Shown: in pieces, positions 23,697-36,924 of the stretch
Layout of the letters: each line of letters opens with the position of its first letter
Numbering within the stretch: the first letter of the stretch is position 1
Source: Agelaius tricolor
Taxonomy: Eukaryota; Chordata; Aves; Passeriformes; Icteridae
DNA: 64,000 bases
NCBI GenBank assembly: GCA_023055355.1
Contig: JALJCS010000002.1
Span: forward strand, 86,763,001-86,827,000
Reading direction: 5' to 3'
The notes under the pieces: generated by a model
What the model saw: the letters and a program-made list of their open reading frames with translations, nothing else
What the model was told of the DNA's origin: nothing
Databases searched by the model: none
Position numbers and translations under genes: made by a program

Positions 23697-26600
23697 TCCA
23701 ATTGAAGCTTAACCCAGTCACAAAATTTGGATTTGCAGAGCAGAAATGCAAACAAGTTGACTAATGACAGTATGTAGGTGATGAGGAGTTTGATTAGAGC
23801 CCCACATCAGCAGCTTTAGAAAATCACCTTCCATCCTGAAAAGTGATACATGAATAATTATTCAGCATCTTTTGTAATGAAGACTACCACAGGAATGATA
23901 TGAGATCCTCACTTAGGGGTACTTCAGAAACAGCTCTCAAGGTACAGGATTTTGTATCTAGTAGCCTTTAATAACAAAAGGTGATTGGTTTCCCTCTCTA
24001 TTTTTTGGTGTCAAAAACATCTCACAATCAGTATCACAACAGTACTACCACTAGCTTTAAACACATTGATTTTCAGCACCGATACAAGAATAAGTACAGA
24101 CATCTTCCTGTTTTTACAAAAATTATAAACTCAAGCATTACTTAAATCTGAATATCCTCATTGTAACAAGATTTTTTTCATGGAATATCCTTTCTTTGTC
24201 TCAATACTTGCTAAAATCCTAAGACAAAGAAAAGCCCTGAATTTTCTCTTTAAATGTTAAAGGACCCTGACACTGAGCACAGACTATTAGCCATTACACT
24301 CATATGTAATAAATGCAAATGGGTGTTTTTTGCAATGTATAAACAGTCAAAAAGATTCACACAAAGTGCTCACCTAGTCCACCAGCAGGTATTTAGGGAA
24401 ATATCCCTGGGACCACTTCAGAGGTAATGCAGAGACTGCCTGAACTACAAGTTACCCCTGCACATTTGATATGAACATCTTCAGCCTCTCCAACCAATAG
24501 TGAAAGCAAGTGCCACACCCCAGTTAGGTACTGTATGAGGGGAGGGGGAAAAAACAGCCTGATTTATATTACAGATATTGCCTGATAACTGGGTGCCAAC
24601 TTCCAGTGTTGTGAAGAAAAGCTCCTGATTCTGTCAGCCAGTGCTATATAATTGATTAAATACACCTTTACCACATGGCCTTTCAATTTCCTTAAAATCA
24701 AGGTCTAAGGTATTCAGTTTAGTAAACTACATTTACTTGCTAAGATTTCCAATCACCTTACACATCAGTTTGGTCTATAACCAGCTTTTACAGAAAGCAG
24801 ACATATATGTTAGTTTGCTAGCCAAGAAACCAGGTCAACCATTTACTGAAATCCATGCAGACACAATCTCTGCAAACAAGCAGGAAAAGGCAGTGATGGT
24901 ATGGTAGGGTTTAGTTTGGTTCATTTGGACTCTGCAACTTTATTAGAACAAGGCTGATCTACAGAAGCTTCAAGGAATTTCTCTCATCTATTCCTAAAGC
25001 CCAGGATGACTGTACTTTATTAAATGGCACCTGAACAGATCATTAATCCAACACTGAGCCCACAAGGCTGCAGCTTTAACAAAGTCCATCTTCTGCCACC
25101 TGTTCTCCTTCATCTCAATTCCCTGAAGGTCTCCCCTTGTTCACTTACCCTGTAGCTCCACTTGGAGCACAACAGACCAAGAGCAAGAATGTAGTGCAGA
25201 AGCCCTGGATCAGCCATCAACCAGGTCTCAGTTGCCTCCCAAAATTTTGTGCCTACTACCAAAGTACTGGGAATAGCCACTGGCCACAGTTGCCATGAGA
25301 AACTGCTTGTGTGGTTGTGCAAGTCTCTACCCTGGCTCAGAGGTACCACCAGCTGTGATTTGTGCTGACTTTTTGGAGTTTTTTCCTTGGTTTTTTACTT
25401 ATTATAAAACTTTACTTCAGTACACTGTCCATCCCCCCAGTCAGGGGAAAACAAAACCAGTTACAGTAATGCCATGAAGAAGGTATCTTTCCTGGGGCTA
25501 TGGACTATATTAAAAAAAAGTGGAATAAAGAAAGACATCTTCTGTTCCTTAGCTAGCATACTATTTTAGACAAAGAAAACTACCATAAACCAAGAAGTTT
25601 AATATTTATGATAGCAACTTCGGTTTCTAAATTTGTATTGAATACAAATTTATGTTGGAACAACAGATGACAGGAATAATCATATTCAGACCTCTTAAGT
25701 GACAAAAATATTAAAGTATCTATAAAAATGGAGAACCAGCAGTATTATCATCCTCCTATCCACACTTCTCCTGCTTGCACACCTTAATCCACCACCTCAA
25801 ACTCTCCTCTCACACCAGCAAGGATACAGAGCATTTTGTTCCCACAACCAAAAAAACATGGGGAAGGAAGAATGGGATTTGATACTCCTTTGGACTGAGA
25901 TGATTTAAATGAGAGGGTAGGTTACTTTAGTTGTAGTGACACACAAGATGTCATGACATGCAGTGTCTTTCCCATGAAGGCAGAACACTCACACTGCTGT
26001 GCTCTCCCTGTCTGCCATGCACAGTAGAGCAGCAGCTCTACACTTATTTAGCAACAGTACAGAGCCCTCTGCAAAGGTCTGCTCTAAGTTCAGAACAGGA
26101 GAGCAGCCTACATTTCATGTTTCCTTCCTTCTGCAAGGTTGAGTCACATCCTTAGGTCTCCTTTTAGAAAGCTAAAAACCATGGTAAAAGGAAAAAAAAA
26201 AAAAACAACAAAACCCTTTAACAGAAAAGCCTTGCATTCAGGGGAAGATACAGAACTGCTAAAGGCCACAGCTCAGTTCTCTGGCTCATCTTCTGCTGTG
26301 TCAGACAAGAGAACTGCACACCTTTTTTCCTGCTCAAAGCAAAACCTGATGTTCTTCACAGCCAGACAACTTTCTCAAAGGATTTCCAAGATAAATGAAA
26401 GGCGTTAACATTTATGAGTGAATAATGCAGACAAATTCCTCATTTGGAATACAAATTACTCTATTTACTGCATTTAAACTAAAATAAAAAAAAAAACAAA
26501 CCCAACCACCCTCACATGGGAGAAAGCAGACAGTTCAACTAGCTATAAAGACAAAGCCTTTTTACACAGCAAGTTCAAAAGTATAAAATTAAGATGTGTA

Positions 26601-28289
26601 TGTATTTCCTTTGCTCTCTCTAGCACTTTAAATAAAATATTTTAAGCCAGGATTGCCAGAGATGAAACAGTTCTTGCCTTACTTCCTGTGCTCTACCAAC
26701 ATCAACACCACTGGGCTAACATGGCTAAGTTGACTGGTTAAAACTACTACAAGCCCACAAGTTGTTTGTTTGAAGTCTGGACCAGTTTCACAAGCCTGTT
26801 TTGTGTGGCCCAACCAGTACACAGGCTGGGGCAAGCAGAACTGTGAACTTAGCTAAGTCCAAGCTTAGATGACTACTTCTATTTATGCAATAGACAACTA
26901 CAGTTCTTTTCATCACACTGAAACAGATGGACCTTTTCAAATCACCTACCCTGCACATCTGTATGACCAGAACAATTAAGCAACTGGGATTAGAGCATCT
27001 CACTCGACAAAAACAAAACCAAACCAAAAAATCTCAGATCAGCTGGTGCAGCTGTTTCTATTGCATACTCCATCTACTGAATTCTGAAAAAATTATTTGC
27101 ATATCCCAGAGTATTTAATATCATGTGTTTAAATGTATATTTTATATTGATGTATTATAAATAGTCTATTTACAAGTATTATGTAATAGAATATGCATAG
27201 CGAGTCAGAAGCTGGTCCATGAGACAAATGCAAATATAATAATTTTCTTATAAATATGATAAGCAGATAGAACAGATCCCCTATTACCAGGCAAATAGGC
27301 TAGATAACACATTTCCATCTTTTCTGTTCTGGGTAAGTCAAAGGTACCAATATTACTGTTTCAATCTTTATATGTGCTGCAGTTTTCTATAAACACAGGT
27401 TAGATAAAATACATGTAATTCAATAGCAAGAGGTGCAAGTCTCATTAAGGTGGGATAGTTCTGGGGCTGAACCTCTACAAGTGTTTTCCAAAATAATTTC
27501 TTTGAAGTGCAGCTAGCTATTAAAACAACAATGCAGCATGTTTCAAAACCATGACCATATTGTTTCTATTTAAAGATTAAATCAGTCCCACTTCATAAAG
27601 TACAGAGAGTCAACTACTTGTCCCAGCTGCTATAGGCAAAGGAGAAACTATCACCAAGTTTCCAGGCTGAGGACTGGGCTCCTGTGTCAGAGACAAACTT
27701 CACCTACACCAAACTTCACCAGGCTTCTTTTTGTAAGCAACCTACAAAATTTGGAGGAGGAAGGATATTGATTCCACCTGTCTAAGAAAAAAAAAGCCTA
27801 CCTTTTTCAAACTTGCTCAAGAAAAACTACAAAAGCCAAGACAGATTTTTAGAATTCCTGCCATATAACCAAGAAATGCATAAATGTATTCCAATATAAA
27901 ATCTCAGGCAGTAGATGCTGAATTTAGTTCTTCTCAAATTATATTAGAAAAGTTTGAAGTATTGACCTTGAAGATCAGTTTCACTGCAAAAGTATTTTTT
28001 TTTCCCCTGGAAGCACTGCTTTGGAAAAGAGTAGTGTCTCATGGCTCCTCACAAAGAAGAAAAGTTTGCTTCTGCACGATAAACTTTACCCAGACCCAAA
28101 AGAAGTATTTGTCAGAAATGCAAACCAGACTACTACAGTCTGCCCCAATTACAAGTACTGAGAAACCCTGAGAACCAGCATAAAGGAAGAAAGAAAAAAA
28201 AAAAAAAAGAAAGGAAGCCATGTCCTATTCAACAAGCCATCTCCAATTCCAAAACACAGTTCCAAGAAAACCTCTCTGGACTCCTGGCC

Positions 28290-28405
28290 TGACTGACCCT
28301 GAATTCAGAGCTGATAAACAGGTTCTCCATCAGGAGCTGGGGGCTTGGCACTAGGTGATCTTTAAGGTCCCTTCCAACCCACAGCATTCTATGATTCTAT
28401 GAAAA
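28290..28405 (+). mobile_element. CR1 LINE 3'-terminal fragment
   Basis: The stretch ends with 'ctaggtgatctttaaggtcc', then 'cttccaaccca' and the tail 'attctatgattctatg', the standard CR1 terminus with its 8-bp tail repeat. Only about the last 110 bp survive. It is in plus orientation. Confidence 0.9.
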
Positions 28406-30534
28406 ATTCAAACAGCTTCCTTTTCAGGCAGTTCTAGCCTCAGCTTTGATTACAAATATTAATGATGCTAAACAAAAGAAGCAGTAGGATAACAACCAGA
28501 CCTACTGTATTGCTCAATTAGACTTTACTATAGCTTTTTTAGTTACTCTAAACTTTCTGGTATAGAAGCATTCAGGGGAAGCATAAAGCAGAGAAAAGTA
28601 TGGCTGGTAAGAGCAAAACAAAACACAAAGAATGTTATCTATGTCAGTTATTTCCTGAAGTACAAGCAAGAAGAGCCTTTTACGTAAGTGCTAAATAAAA
28701 GATGATAAGGAAGGACAGAGCAGTGAGAGTGAAACTATCTGAGCAGACCTAAAACAGGAGCATGAACCCCACCTTCCAGTGACTTGTGTTACAGCACTGC
28801 AGGCAGGACACAGCCTCCACATTTCCTCTAGGAGCCAGCCCTGCAAGAGCAGCCTCAGCAATTCCTGAGGCAGAGCACAGCTGACAGCAGCAAGGCAGAG
28901 ATGATGTTACACACAATAACCGCCTGATAAGAGAGAAAATACTTCTATGAGGTGCCCTCCTGCAGTGAAGGGCAGCAGATGAAGTGTAGAAATTCATACT
29001 CTGGGACTGCCTAAGGCAAGGAGAAAAAAAATACCTTAAATAAACCAGCTTTAAATCAAGAAAAAAACACAACACAAATACTTCAAAGAATTAGGGTATT
29101 TATAAAGCCCTATGATGACTGCTCAGACATATCAAACAAGGCTTTCACTCACTGTCTTCAATTTTCTTCTGTCTCTGGACTTTCAAGAAGTTGTAGCATA
29201 AGATAGAGCACTGTCCTTGAAAAGAGATACCCTGAAGTACCAACATAAAATAGCTTATCTTTCTCATGATTAAGTTATGAAGAAGTATCTTGAACTGTGA
29301 AATGAAATTTGTGCTCATTTACAACCCCTGACACAAACAAAACACCAATCCTTTTGCAGAACAACATTTTACCAAGTAAATACGTTTGGTTGGGTTTTTT
29401 TGTTGGGCTTTTTTTTTTTTGTCAAACACTGATTCAGAACCAGGAAATAGACCATTTCTAAGCACAACAATTGTGCTTTTCATTTTAAAGAAAGCATTTG
29501 ACTTTCAACTTCTTTTTTTAACATGCTAAAATGCTAAGACCAAAGATGACATGTTCTCTGAGGAAGTAAAAGCCATGTAACTGTGGAAGCTAAAGACAAA
29601 TTACTGGAACTTAGTGAGTGATTTTTAGTTCCTTCATTGAAGCTATGGCATATACATCAAAACCACAAAATTATGCAGTACTGAACCATTCGGGCAGTGT
29701 TTTCGATCCAACACATTGTGAGAAATTGAATTTTTTTGTACATAGCATTTTTTATTTCCTGACAACTGTCAGCAACACAAAGTGCCCTGATGAGGGAGTT
29801 TGTGCATGCCTGTCCCCTGGCTGGGAGGACCTGCCCTCAACAGATGGAACATGAGCAAAGGCTGTATCACTTGTACACCAAAATAGGGGCTTAAAAATTA
29901 CTGAAGTATTTTGACCAGCAATTAAAATATTAGTTTCTTAAAAGTACATGTGGGTTCTACATCAGCTCAAATTTGCTTTAGATATAAAGTGCCCTGCTTG
30001 AGTAGTGTCTGGAGACACAATCCAGCTGACTCCCTGCACAGTGTGCAGACACACCAAGCAATGGGTGCACGTGTGGTGTCACAGATTTATACAGACTCAA
30101 ACTCTATGCACACAGAGAGTAACCAAGATACAAACTATATCACTTTATTGCATTCCATCCTCTGGAGACAGATGGCTTTTGACTTGCTTTTTTTCATTAG
30201 GTTGGTTGTTTTTTTCCCCCTTTTAAAATGAAGTTTTATCATGACTGTATTTCCTTTTCTTTCTAGTGCTGCTACTCCAGCTCTCTCCTGACTCACCCAC
30301 ACGTAGCTGTGCTTCAGCATGTTGCAGTTCATGTTCTTTTATAAAGTGTCACTACAATTCTTACTTGAACTGGAGAGACTCAAACTGAATAAATCCACCC
30401 ACAGAGGCAAAGGTGGGCAGAGCTGACAGATCACATAACTAAACACATAAAAAGCCTACATAAGGCCAGAAACAGCACCTGGGGTTGTAATTGTTTAAAA
30501 TCTTTGTTTATGTGTCCCTTTCCACACGAAAGTA

Positions 30535-30554
30535 CCATTGGTCTGAAGACCAAT
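30535..30554. repeat. Short perfect inverted repeat (9-bp arms)
   Basis: Arms CATTGGTCT and AGACCAATG are separated by GA. Both arms contain a CCAAT/ATTGG core. It is probably chance, but it is a clean hairpin. Confidence 0.6.
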
Positions 30555-33500
30555 GTTTGTCACATTCCCAATATCACATCAGAAGCCAGCTGTGCTTCTA
30601 AGAAACCCAGACTGACTCTTGAGATCAAAAGCACTCCCATGATCATTCCCTTCTCTAACCTAAGACTGAAGAGAGGTTTGTTACCAATAAATGCCACACT
30701 TTCAAGAGAGTGCAAATTTCCAGTAAATTTATGCTATAGCAGAAGTATTTCTAGTCCACCAAGCTGAAAAGTTGGTCAGCCAAATATTAACTGAACATAA
30801 GCCAACATAAGAAAAGGCAAAACACCATGACTCTAGCAGCAAAGGCTACTGGTCTTTTCTTTACCAAGGAATAAACACTTATTCCTTTTTTTCTCTTTTT
30901 TTTTTTAACTAAATAGTTTTCTAACCAGAATGAACTTAATTCATAGTATTTCTCTTTGAAAAAGAAGCTTCCAAGAAAAACTGAGTGATGAGCATGATTC
31001 AAAATAAAAATAAATAAAAAAAATTAAAAACCCACAAAAACAAACCGTCAAAAACCGCAAAAGGGTAGCAAAAGCTTTGTTTACCACTCCTTCTACTGAC
31101 AGAAGAAACAGCAGCTTTATACCTCTTACCTTGGTTGATACAGTTTAATTTCTATAGAGAAACTGAAGAAGCCACAAGGGTCTCCAAACAGAAAGAACTT
31201 ATGAGTGCAGTGGTGACAGCAGGACAGAACTGTCTGTCAAATTAAACAGATAAGCTGAGCAATGGGGACAACTGAGAGACTCCCACCTGAAAAAGAAAAA
31301 ACAGCTCATCCCTCCTTCCCTCCTCATGAAGCAGAGAAATTCATTGCCCACAATTCTGTTAATAAGGCTGCAACAGCACTTCAACTTCTCCATAACACTT
31401 AAACACCAAGTAGGTGTCTTTTCACAACATGTGCCAGTTTGGCCCCAGAGCTGTGTGAATACAGCACAGAGAAGGAATGCATCAATACCAAATGCTTCAA
31501 GGAGCTACTAACACCAGAGTACAAATTCTCCAGAGTCACCCAATGACGGAATTAACACTTCCTCATTTCTCTCAGCAAGCAACATAGTTACAAAAGAAGA
31601 AACTAGAAACAACTTTGCCTTTTTGAATGGCCACGTCCTGCTGCTGCAACAACCAGGATCTAGAGCACGGCCTTGCTGTCCGGTTCAATGAGGGCAGCTA
31701 CATGCCCAAAGAGACCACAGACACAAGAAATAAGTGTGATGTTAGAATTCATTATTAAAAGGGAATATTAGTAAGAGAAAAGTAGCAAGTTCTATGGGGA
31801 TGTGACTGCAATATGTAAAGCAGTCAAAAAAAAGTCAGGTTACAGTCATCTCTAACCATGCAAAACTAACTGAACTTCTCTGTGCCTTCGCTCCCCCTGT
31901 GAAATAGGAAGCAAACTACTTCCTCATCTCACTAGACCATTCTGATAATAAATAACTTTACAGAAAGCAGCACCACTGTCCATGAGGAAATTAAGTGCTT
32001 CTGTGGAGCAATCTAGCAAGAACATGGTGCAGCCTAAAGCAATGAAGACATACTATTGAACAGTGTGTTGACAGAACTAGCACCAGACACTTGGGGCAAT
32101 GAAGCAAGGTACTAATGGAAGAAATGGCCTACAAATATGTATTCCTGGCTGCTTGCTCTGTGCAACTTCTGGACTTTTGAGCACTGCTTTGCAGCTGAAT
32201 AGTATAAATTCTTAACCAAGAGATAAGCCCAGATAATTCATCCTTGTAACTACATAGCTCATGACCAGAATCAGAACCATTTGCTCACAACACCAATTTT
32301 TACTACTCAGAGATACATATTAAGCTAAAGTGGTAAAGACACATTGGATACTAATGGCAATGGACAAAATTCTGTTTATTTCACTGTAGTCCCTTCCTTA
32401 CAGATTTTCTAACTCTACTTTAATCTTCACGAATTCCTTGTCCAACAGACCTCTCTGCCTTCTTTACAAAATCCTGGCTTCTACCCTTACTACTCCTGTC
32501 CACCTTTCCCTGCCCATCAGCTCTCTTTTACGTATTTTCTTTGTCCAGCAAGTCCTCATTTTCCTAGATGTCCCCAAGATGCTGGGTGAGAGGCAGCATC
32601 ATTCCTACACACTCCCTCAGTACTGACCAATACTTTCCACAGAGCCAAAGAGCTCACAACCCAACCTCTCTGCTAGATTATCATCAACCTGGGCCTAACT
32701 CAGTCCCAGATCCTAATTCATATTCTTCCCTGCTTTCAACTCAAAGCAAGTTGCTCCTCCTCCTAGTTAATTGCCATCTCTCCTCACCATCCAAACCCAT
32801 TTCTTCTTCCATGCGTGGATACATGTTTATTAGAGCATGAGTTTTCATAGGACTGTAATGGGGTCAAACTGAGGCCCATTCTGGACTAGGAACAGGAAGA
32901 AAAGCAAAGCTAGAGGCATCAGCCCTGCAAAAACACTCTGCTCTAAAGCAGAGGCACACTAGAGTTATTTGAAGAGCTGTCAAATTTTAAGACTCCCATT
33001 ACAACATCTGTTCCCAAGCTTCACTTTTGGCAGTTACTGAAGTAGTTTGACTGAAATTCCTTTGAAAACCTGACACAATATTAACATCAATATTATGTCA
33101 CATTCAAAATATTAGGTCTTAATCAATAGTGTCTTACACTGCCATTTACTAGACTCTACTGCCAGTCACAACTACAGTGAGTTTCCTACTGGGACACAAT
33201 TCTACCCCACATTTATTAAGAAGCCAGAGTTACAGAATAATGGTGAATTTCCCCATAAAAATTTTGAACACCTAAAACCATAAACTTCAGAAGAGATAAG
33301 AAAACAACTTGGGCTTTGTTATACTACTTGAAAGTTCTTGTAGGATTGCCCTCCAAACTTCAAGGTTCTTCGACTAGATTATGCTATTCTGTTACTCCTG
33401 CTAAGAAATTATTTCTGAATTAATTAGTTCTGAACTCTGAGATGCAAAGGTAAGAACAGATAAAGCATTTACTATTTTAGTGCTTAGGAGAACATTACTT

Positions 33501-36500
33501 TAGTCAGATATACGTGGGAACAAGCAAAGTAGCCATAGCAAAAAATTTCAAACCACCATACAATTCAATTGCACATTCAGCTGACAAATCCACATCTCCT
33601 CACACAGAAGCAGGAAATCTAAACTCCAAATCAATTAACTGCTTCCATAAGCAACCCTTACACAATGCTCTCTCTTGTCTGTATGATCTTCATTTATGTA
33701 AAAGGTCAGCAATTTTATCTTTGAAATGAAGCCTCATGGAGTCTAGTGGTTACTTATTTCACTTCCACCTTTGAAGGGAACAGTTTCAAGTAACCATATG
33801 TCTCAGCACATAAAAGGAGAAAATACAACAAGAAATTAACTGTCTTTTAATGCCCAGAATGCATTTTGCTTAAGAATTTTCATTTTCAAGGACACTAAAC
33901 AGGAAGGTTCTGTTTAAACAACAACAAACCCATCTCCCCCCAAAAAAACACCCAAAAAAACCCCCAAACACCCACAAAATAACAAAAAACTCTGCTATGA
34001 TTGTATTTCTTATTAATTCTTATAGCTTTTTTTCCCCTCAGAATAACAGTGCTAGAATTCAGAAGACTGTCTGGTTTTTGGTGGTTTTTTTTTTTATTAT
34101 TATTCAATGGAGGGTCAAACTGATTTGTACATCAGAGGCTGAAACAAACACCTTTGTTGTGCAACACAAAAAGGCAAGAAATCCGTTTCCCTGAGGATGT
34201 TACCCTCAAGACTGCTGTAATAAAAAGGAGAAGGAGCCATCATCCAGTGCCACACCTGACTAGGAGAATACGCAATTAGATCCAACTTTTGAAGTTATTC
34301 AACTGCTACAGCCACTAGACACAGAAACGGGGCTTTCCAGTCATCTAATTTACAACTAGGGCTCCTAGGAACTCATCTATTACCTTGTGTAGTACACCAG
34401 AAAAAGTTACTCACGCTAACACTCCATTTAATTTAATCATCTAGGACTGAAGGAGAACCAGAATTGCCTCTTGGCTGAATTTAAGAGTCTTTTGAACTAC
34501 GCCAGTTAAACAGAATTTGCTCACAGAACTGCCTCCTGCTACCAGGGAACATTTAAGCCCTGTAGTCTGAAGTAAAAAGTGCTTTTAAAAATGTATCTAG
34601 GACAGTGTTCTGCTGCACTTTCTTATATATAAAGTGATTACCAATATAAGATTTTTTTTTTGCCTGGTGGACACCAATTTCAGGTAAAGCATTTGCTGAT
34701 GGAATCAGCCTCCCAGATAAACGTATTAACTTGCCTACAGGATCAAGCTTTAGGTTTTGGTGTGGGTGGCAGACAGAAGGCCTGTTTTGCAAGGCAAGCT
34801 ATTTCTGTAGCTACAGCCACACCAAACTGAAAGCACTCAAATCTCACAAGCTAAGCTGTCCCAGACCCAGTCACACTATTTGCACAGGGACCACCTGGGA
34901 ATCCCAAGCACTGTAGATATAAGCCAGAGAATCAGTCCAACCCTTAGTAATCAAGACCACAAACCATACAGCATTTTCACTGAACAGGAGTAGAAGAATA
35001 AAAATATATCCTCCCATACAAACATTATTACAGAAAACTAGTTTTTACACACCTGAAGATTGTACATAAGTACCATCTCCTCATTTCAGAGATATTTAGT
35101 CCCCAGTTTTTCCTACAGTCCTGCAATGATTACATGTAGTAGAAAAAAAAAAAAGTCAGGTTTGGTCAGTCAGATACCATTCCCCAAATGCAGCATCAGA
35201 ACTTTACGTTAGTGCAAAGAAGGTAAAAAACAGCCTTTCCCAACACACACAAATTAGTCAACACTTTAGGTATTGACATTAGTCTAGGTACTAGAATCAT
35301 AAAAATTCTTTTTCTAGGGGCTGAAAAAGCAATCCTAAAGAACATTCAAAGATAATAAGTCTGGAACCAAAAATACTTTTACAAATCAATTACATGAACA
35401 ACATTAACATTGTCAGAAATCAATTCCTAAACATTTCATCAATATCACCATATTCAAGAGCAACAGTAAATGGAGAGGGGAGCATAACCAGACAACAAAG
35501 GTTATAACAACAGACCTGAGTTCATAAGCCACATAAACGTACTGAGCAGGACAGGGTCAGTCCTTACCTCACAACCATGACTGTCTTACAACTATCCTGA
35601 AATTCAAGTGATCAGGAGTGAAAGGCCAAAGAATGTATCATTTTCCTTACACCTTTCAATTATGCTTTGCCAGTAACTAGTCTCACTGTTTCCACAGTGA
35701 AGGTACTCTCTGTACATCAGGCTTTCACGTGACAGGGAGGACAAATTGCCATTTCTAAAAAGCAGAATGCAATTAAAACCACAGGGGATGGGGAACACAG
35801 GAGAAAGTGCTGCAGCTAAAAATACTTTCAGCTTTACCTAGTCAATTCTAAAACTGCTCATTGTTTGTCATTGGTTTCTGTTAAGCTCTGCTGTTTATAT
35901 GATTGCAATACATGTATCCCCAGTAAGCACTGGAACTGTAAATGTTAAACAGTGCCTGTGTAAGAGCCTATTGCTCTCAGCAAATTTTAGACAGTTGGAA
36001 ACACTCTGCCAGCTGCAGCAGCCAACTTGTGGCAATCGAGAGAACATTCCTGAATCACAGACGGGGGAAACTGAGGTGATTTTATAAGAGATCCTGAAAT
36101 TAAAGGCAATCAAGTAAGTCCCTGTCTTTGTAAACATGAAGAGAAATGCAGATTTCTCTACACTGGGTAGAGGTGTTAAATTTTCCACGATCACAAGGAA
36201 GAAAATACTGATACTCCTTAGTAAAGTTTATATAGTCAAAGATTAATAATAGAGGAAAATTTAAGAGGTGTGCAAGAAGACCATCCATTTACTTAAAGTG
36301 CTCTCAATAAATGCAAACAAATGGGAGTAGAAAAGACATCAAATGGTACAAGTGGCCAACATTAAAAGCTGGAAAATTATTTGAAATAACTCTTACCCTG
36401 CCTAACTGATGCACATGTTTCAGGTGCCACAGCTAGTAAGCAGGGCCAATGCTTCAGGATCCCCAGTGCTTAACTCTTTCCAATCCAAGCAGAGCTGCCT

Positions 36501-36873
36501 TCATATCCCCAGTCCCCACACTCCCATCACCTCTGAAGCCACATTGACAGACTGGAGGGATTCAGTTGGATCAAAATGACCACCAGGATGACTCTCTGCA
36601 TCCTGGTTCTAAGCACAGGAGTGGGCACTGACATTCAAGCCTTGTGTGGATTCAGCACATATATCCACATGAGCTGCATGCCTTGCCTGTAGCACATTTG
36701 CTTGACAGCTGATAATCCATGAGATGCAGTTTGACAACACTCAAAATATTTCAGCTTTGAAGATATATTTTCAAACATTTTTACAATGAACGTGTCTCAT
36801 AAAACTGATTTGTAATGTACTTCAGGGTAGTTAACATTACCTTAACGAACAGGAGTCATTCTTGTCAACTTAC

Positions 36874-36924
36874 GCCGATCTACATCAAAGACAGAAACTC
36901 TTGGTATCATTAAAGAGAACAAGC
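36874..36924 (-). other. Candidate exon (51 nt) of the minus-strand gene
   Basis: On the minus strand a strong acceptor (pyrimidine-rich, ending 'cctgtcctacctacag') precedes a 51-nt block that ends GATCGGC|GTAAGTTG, a consensus GTAAGT donor. Two CpGs lie at the donor side, notable in CpG-poor intron. Two frames are closed; the third is open across the block and contains an ATG at 36,910-36,908 giving MIPRVSVFDVDR. This frame is continuous with one exon-1 frame across the splice (G + GC), but that exon-1 frame has no ATG. If the next exon is 5,916-5,994 the frame runs on for nine codons and stops, so it would be a short uORF. I do not recognise the peptide. It lies 2.5 kb downstream of the CpG-island exon, which fits exon 2. 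Confidence 0.45.

Larger units (their letters stand above)
18639..36873. other. Long intron-like DNA, AT-rich, with one large CR1
   Basis: Apart from the CR1 copies at 21,849-22,610 and 28,290-28,405, this stretch is unique AT-rich sequence with short chance frames. Several 13-33 nt minus-strand blocks have both an acceptor-like and a donor-like edge (18,773-18,785; 31,130-31,151; 34,415-34,446; 35,568-35,596). They are reported as observations rather than genes, because such pairs also arise by chance in pyrimidine-rich intron. Confidence 0.6.

Noticed and set aside
24382..24446. Minus-strand block ending GACTAG|GTGAGCAC
   Set aside because: The donor is good but the only upstream acceptors have weak pyrimidine tracts; no frame or conservation argument can be made by eye.
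25150..25161. 12-nt microexon-like block before GTAAGTGA on the minus strand
   Set aside because: The upstream tract is interrupted by many G residues ('cttggtctgttgtgctccaag'), so the acceptor is poor.
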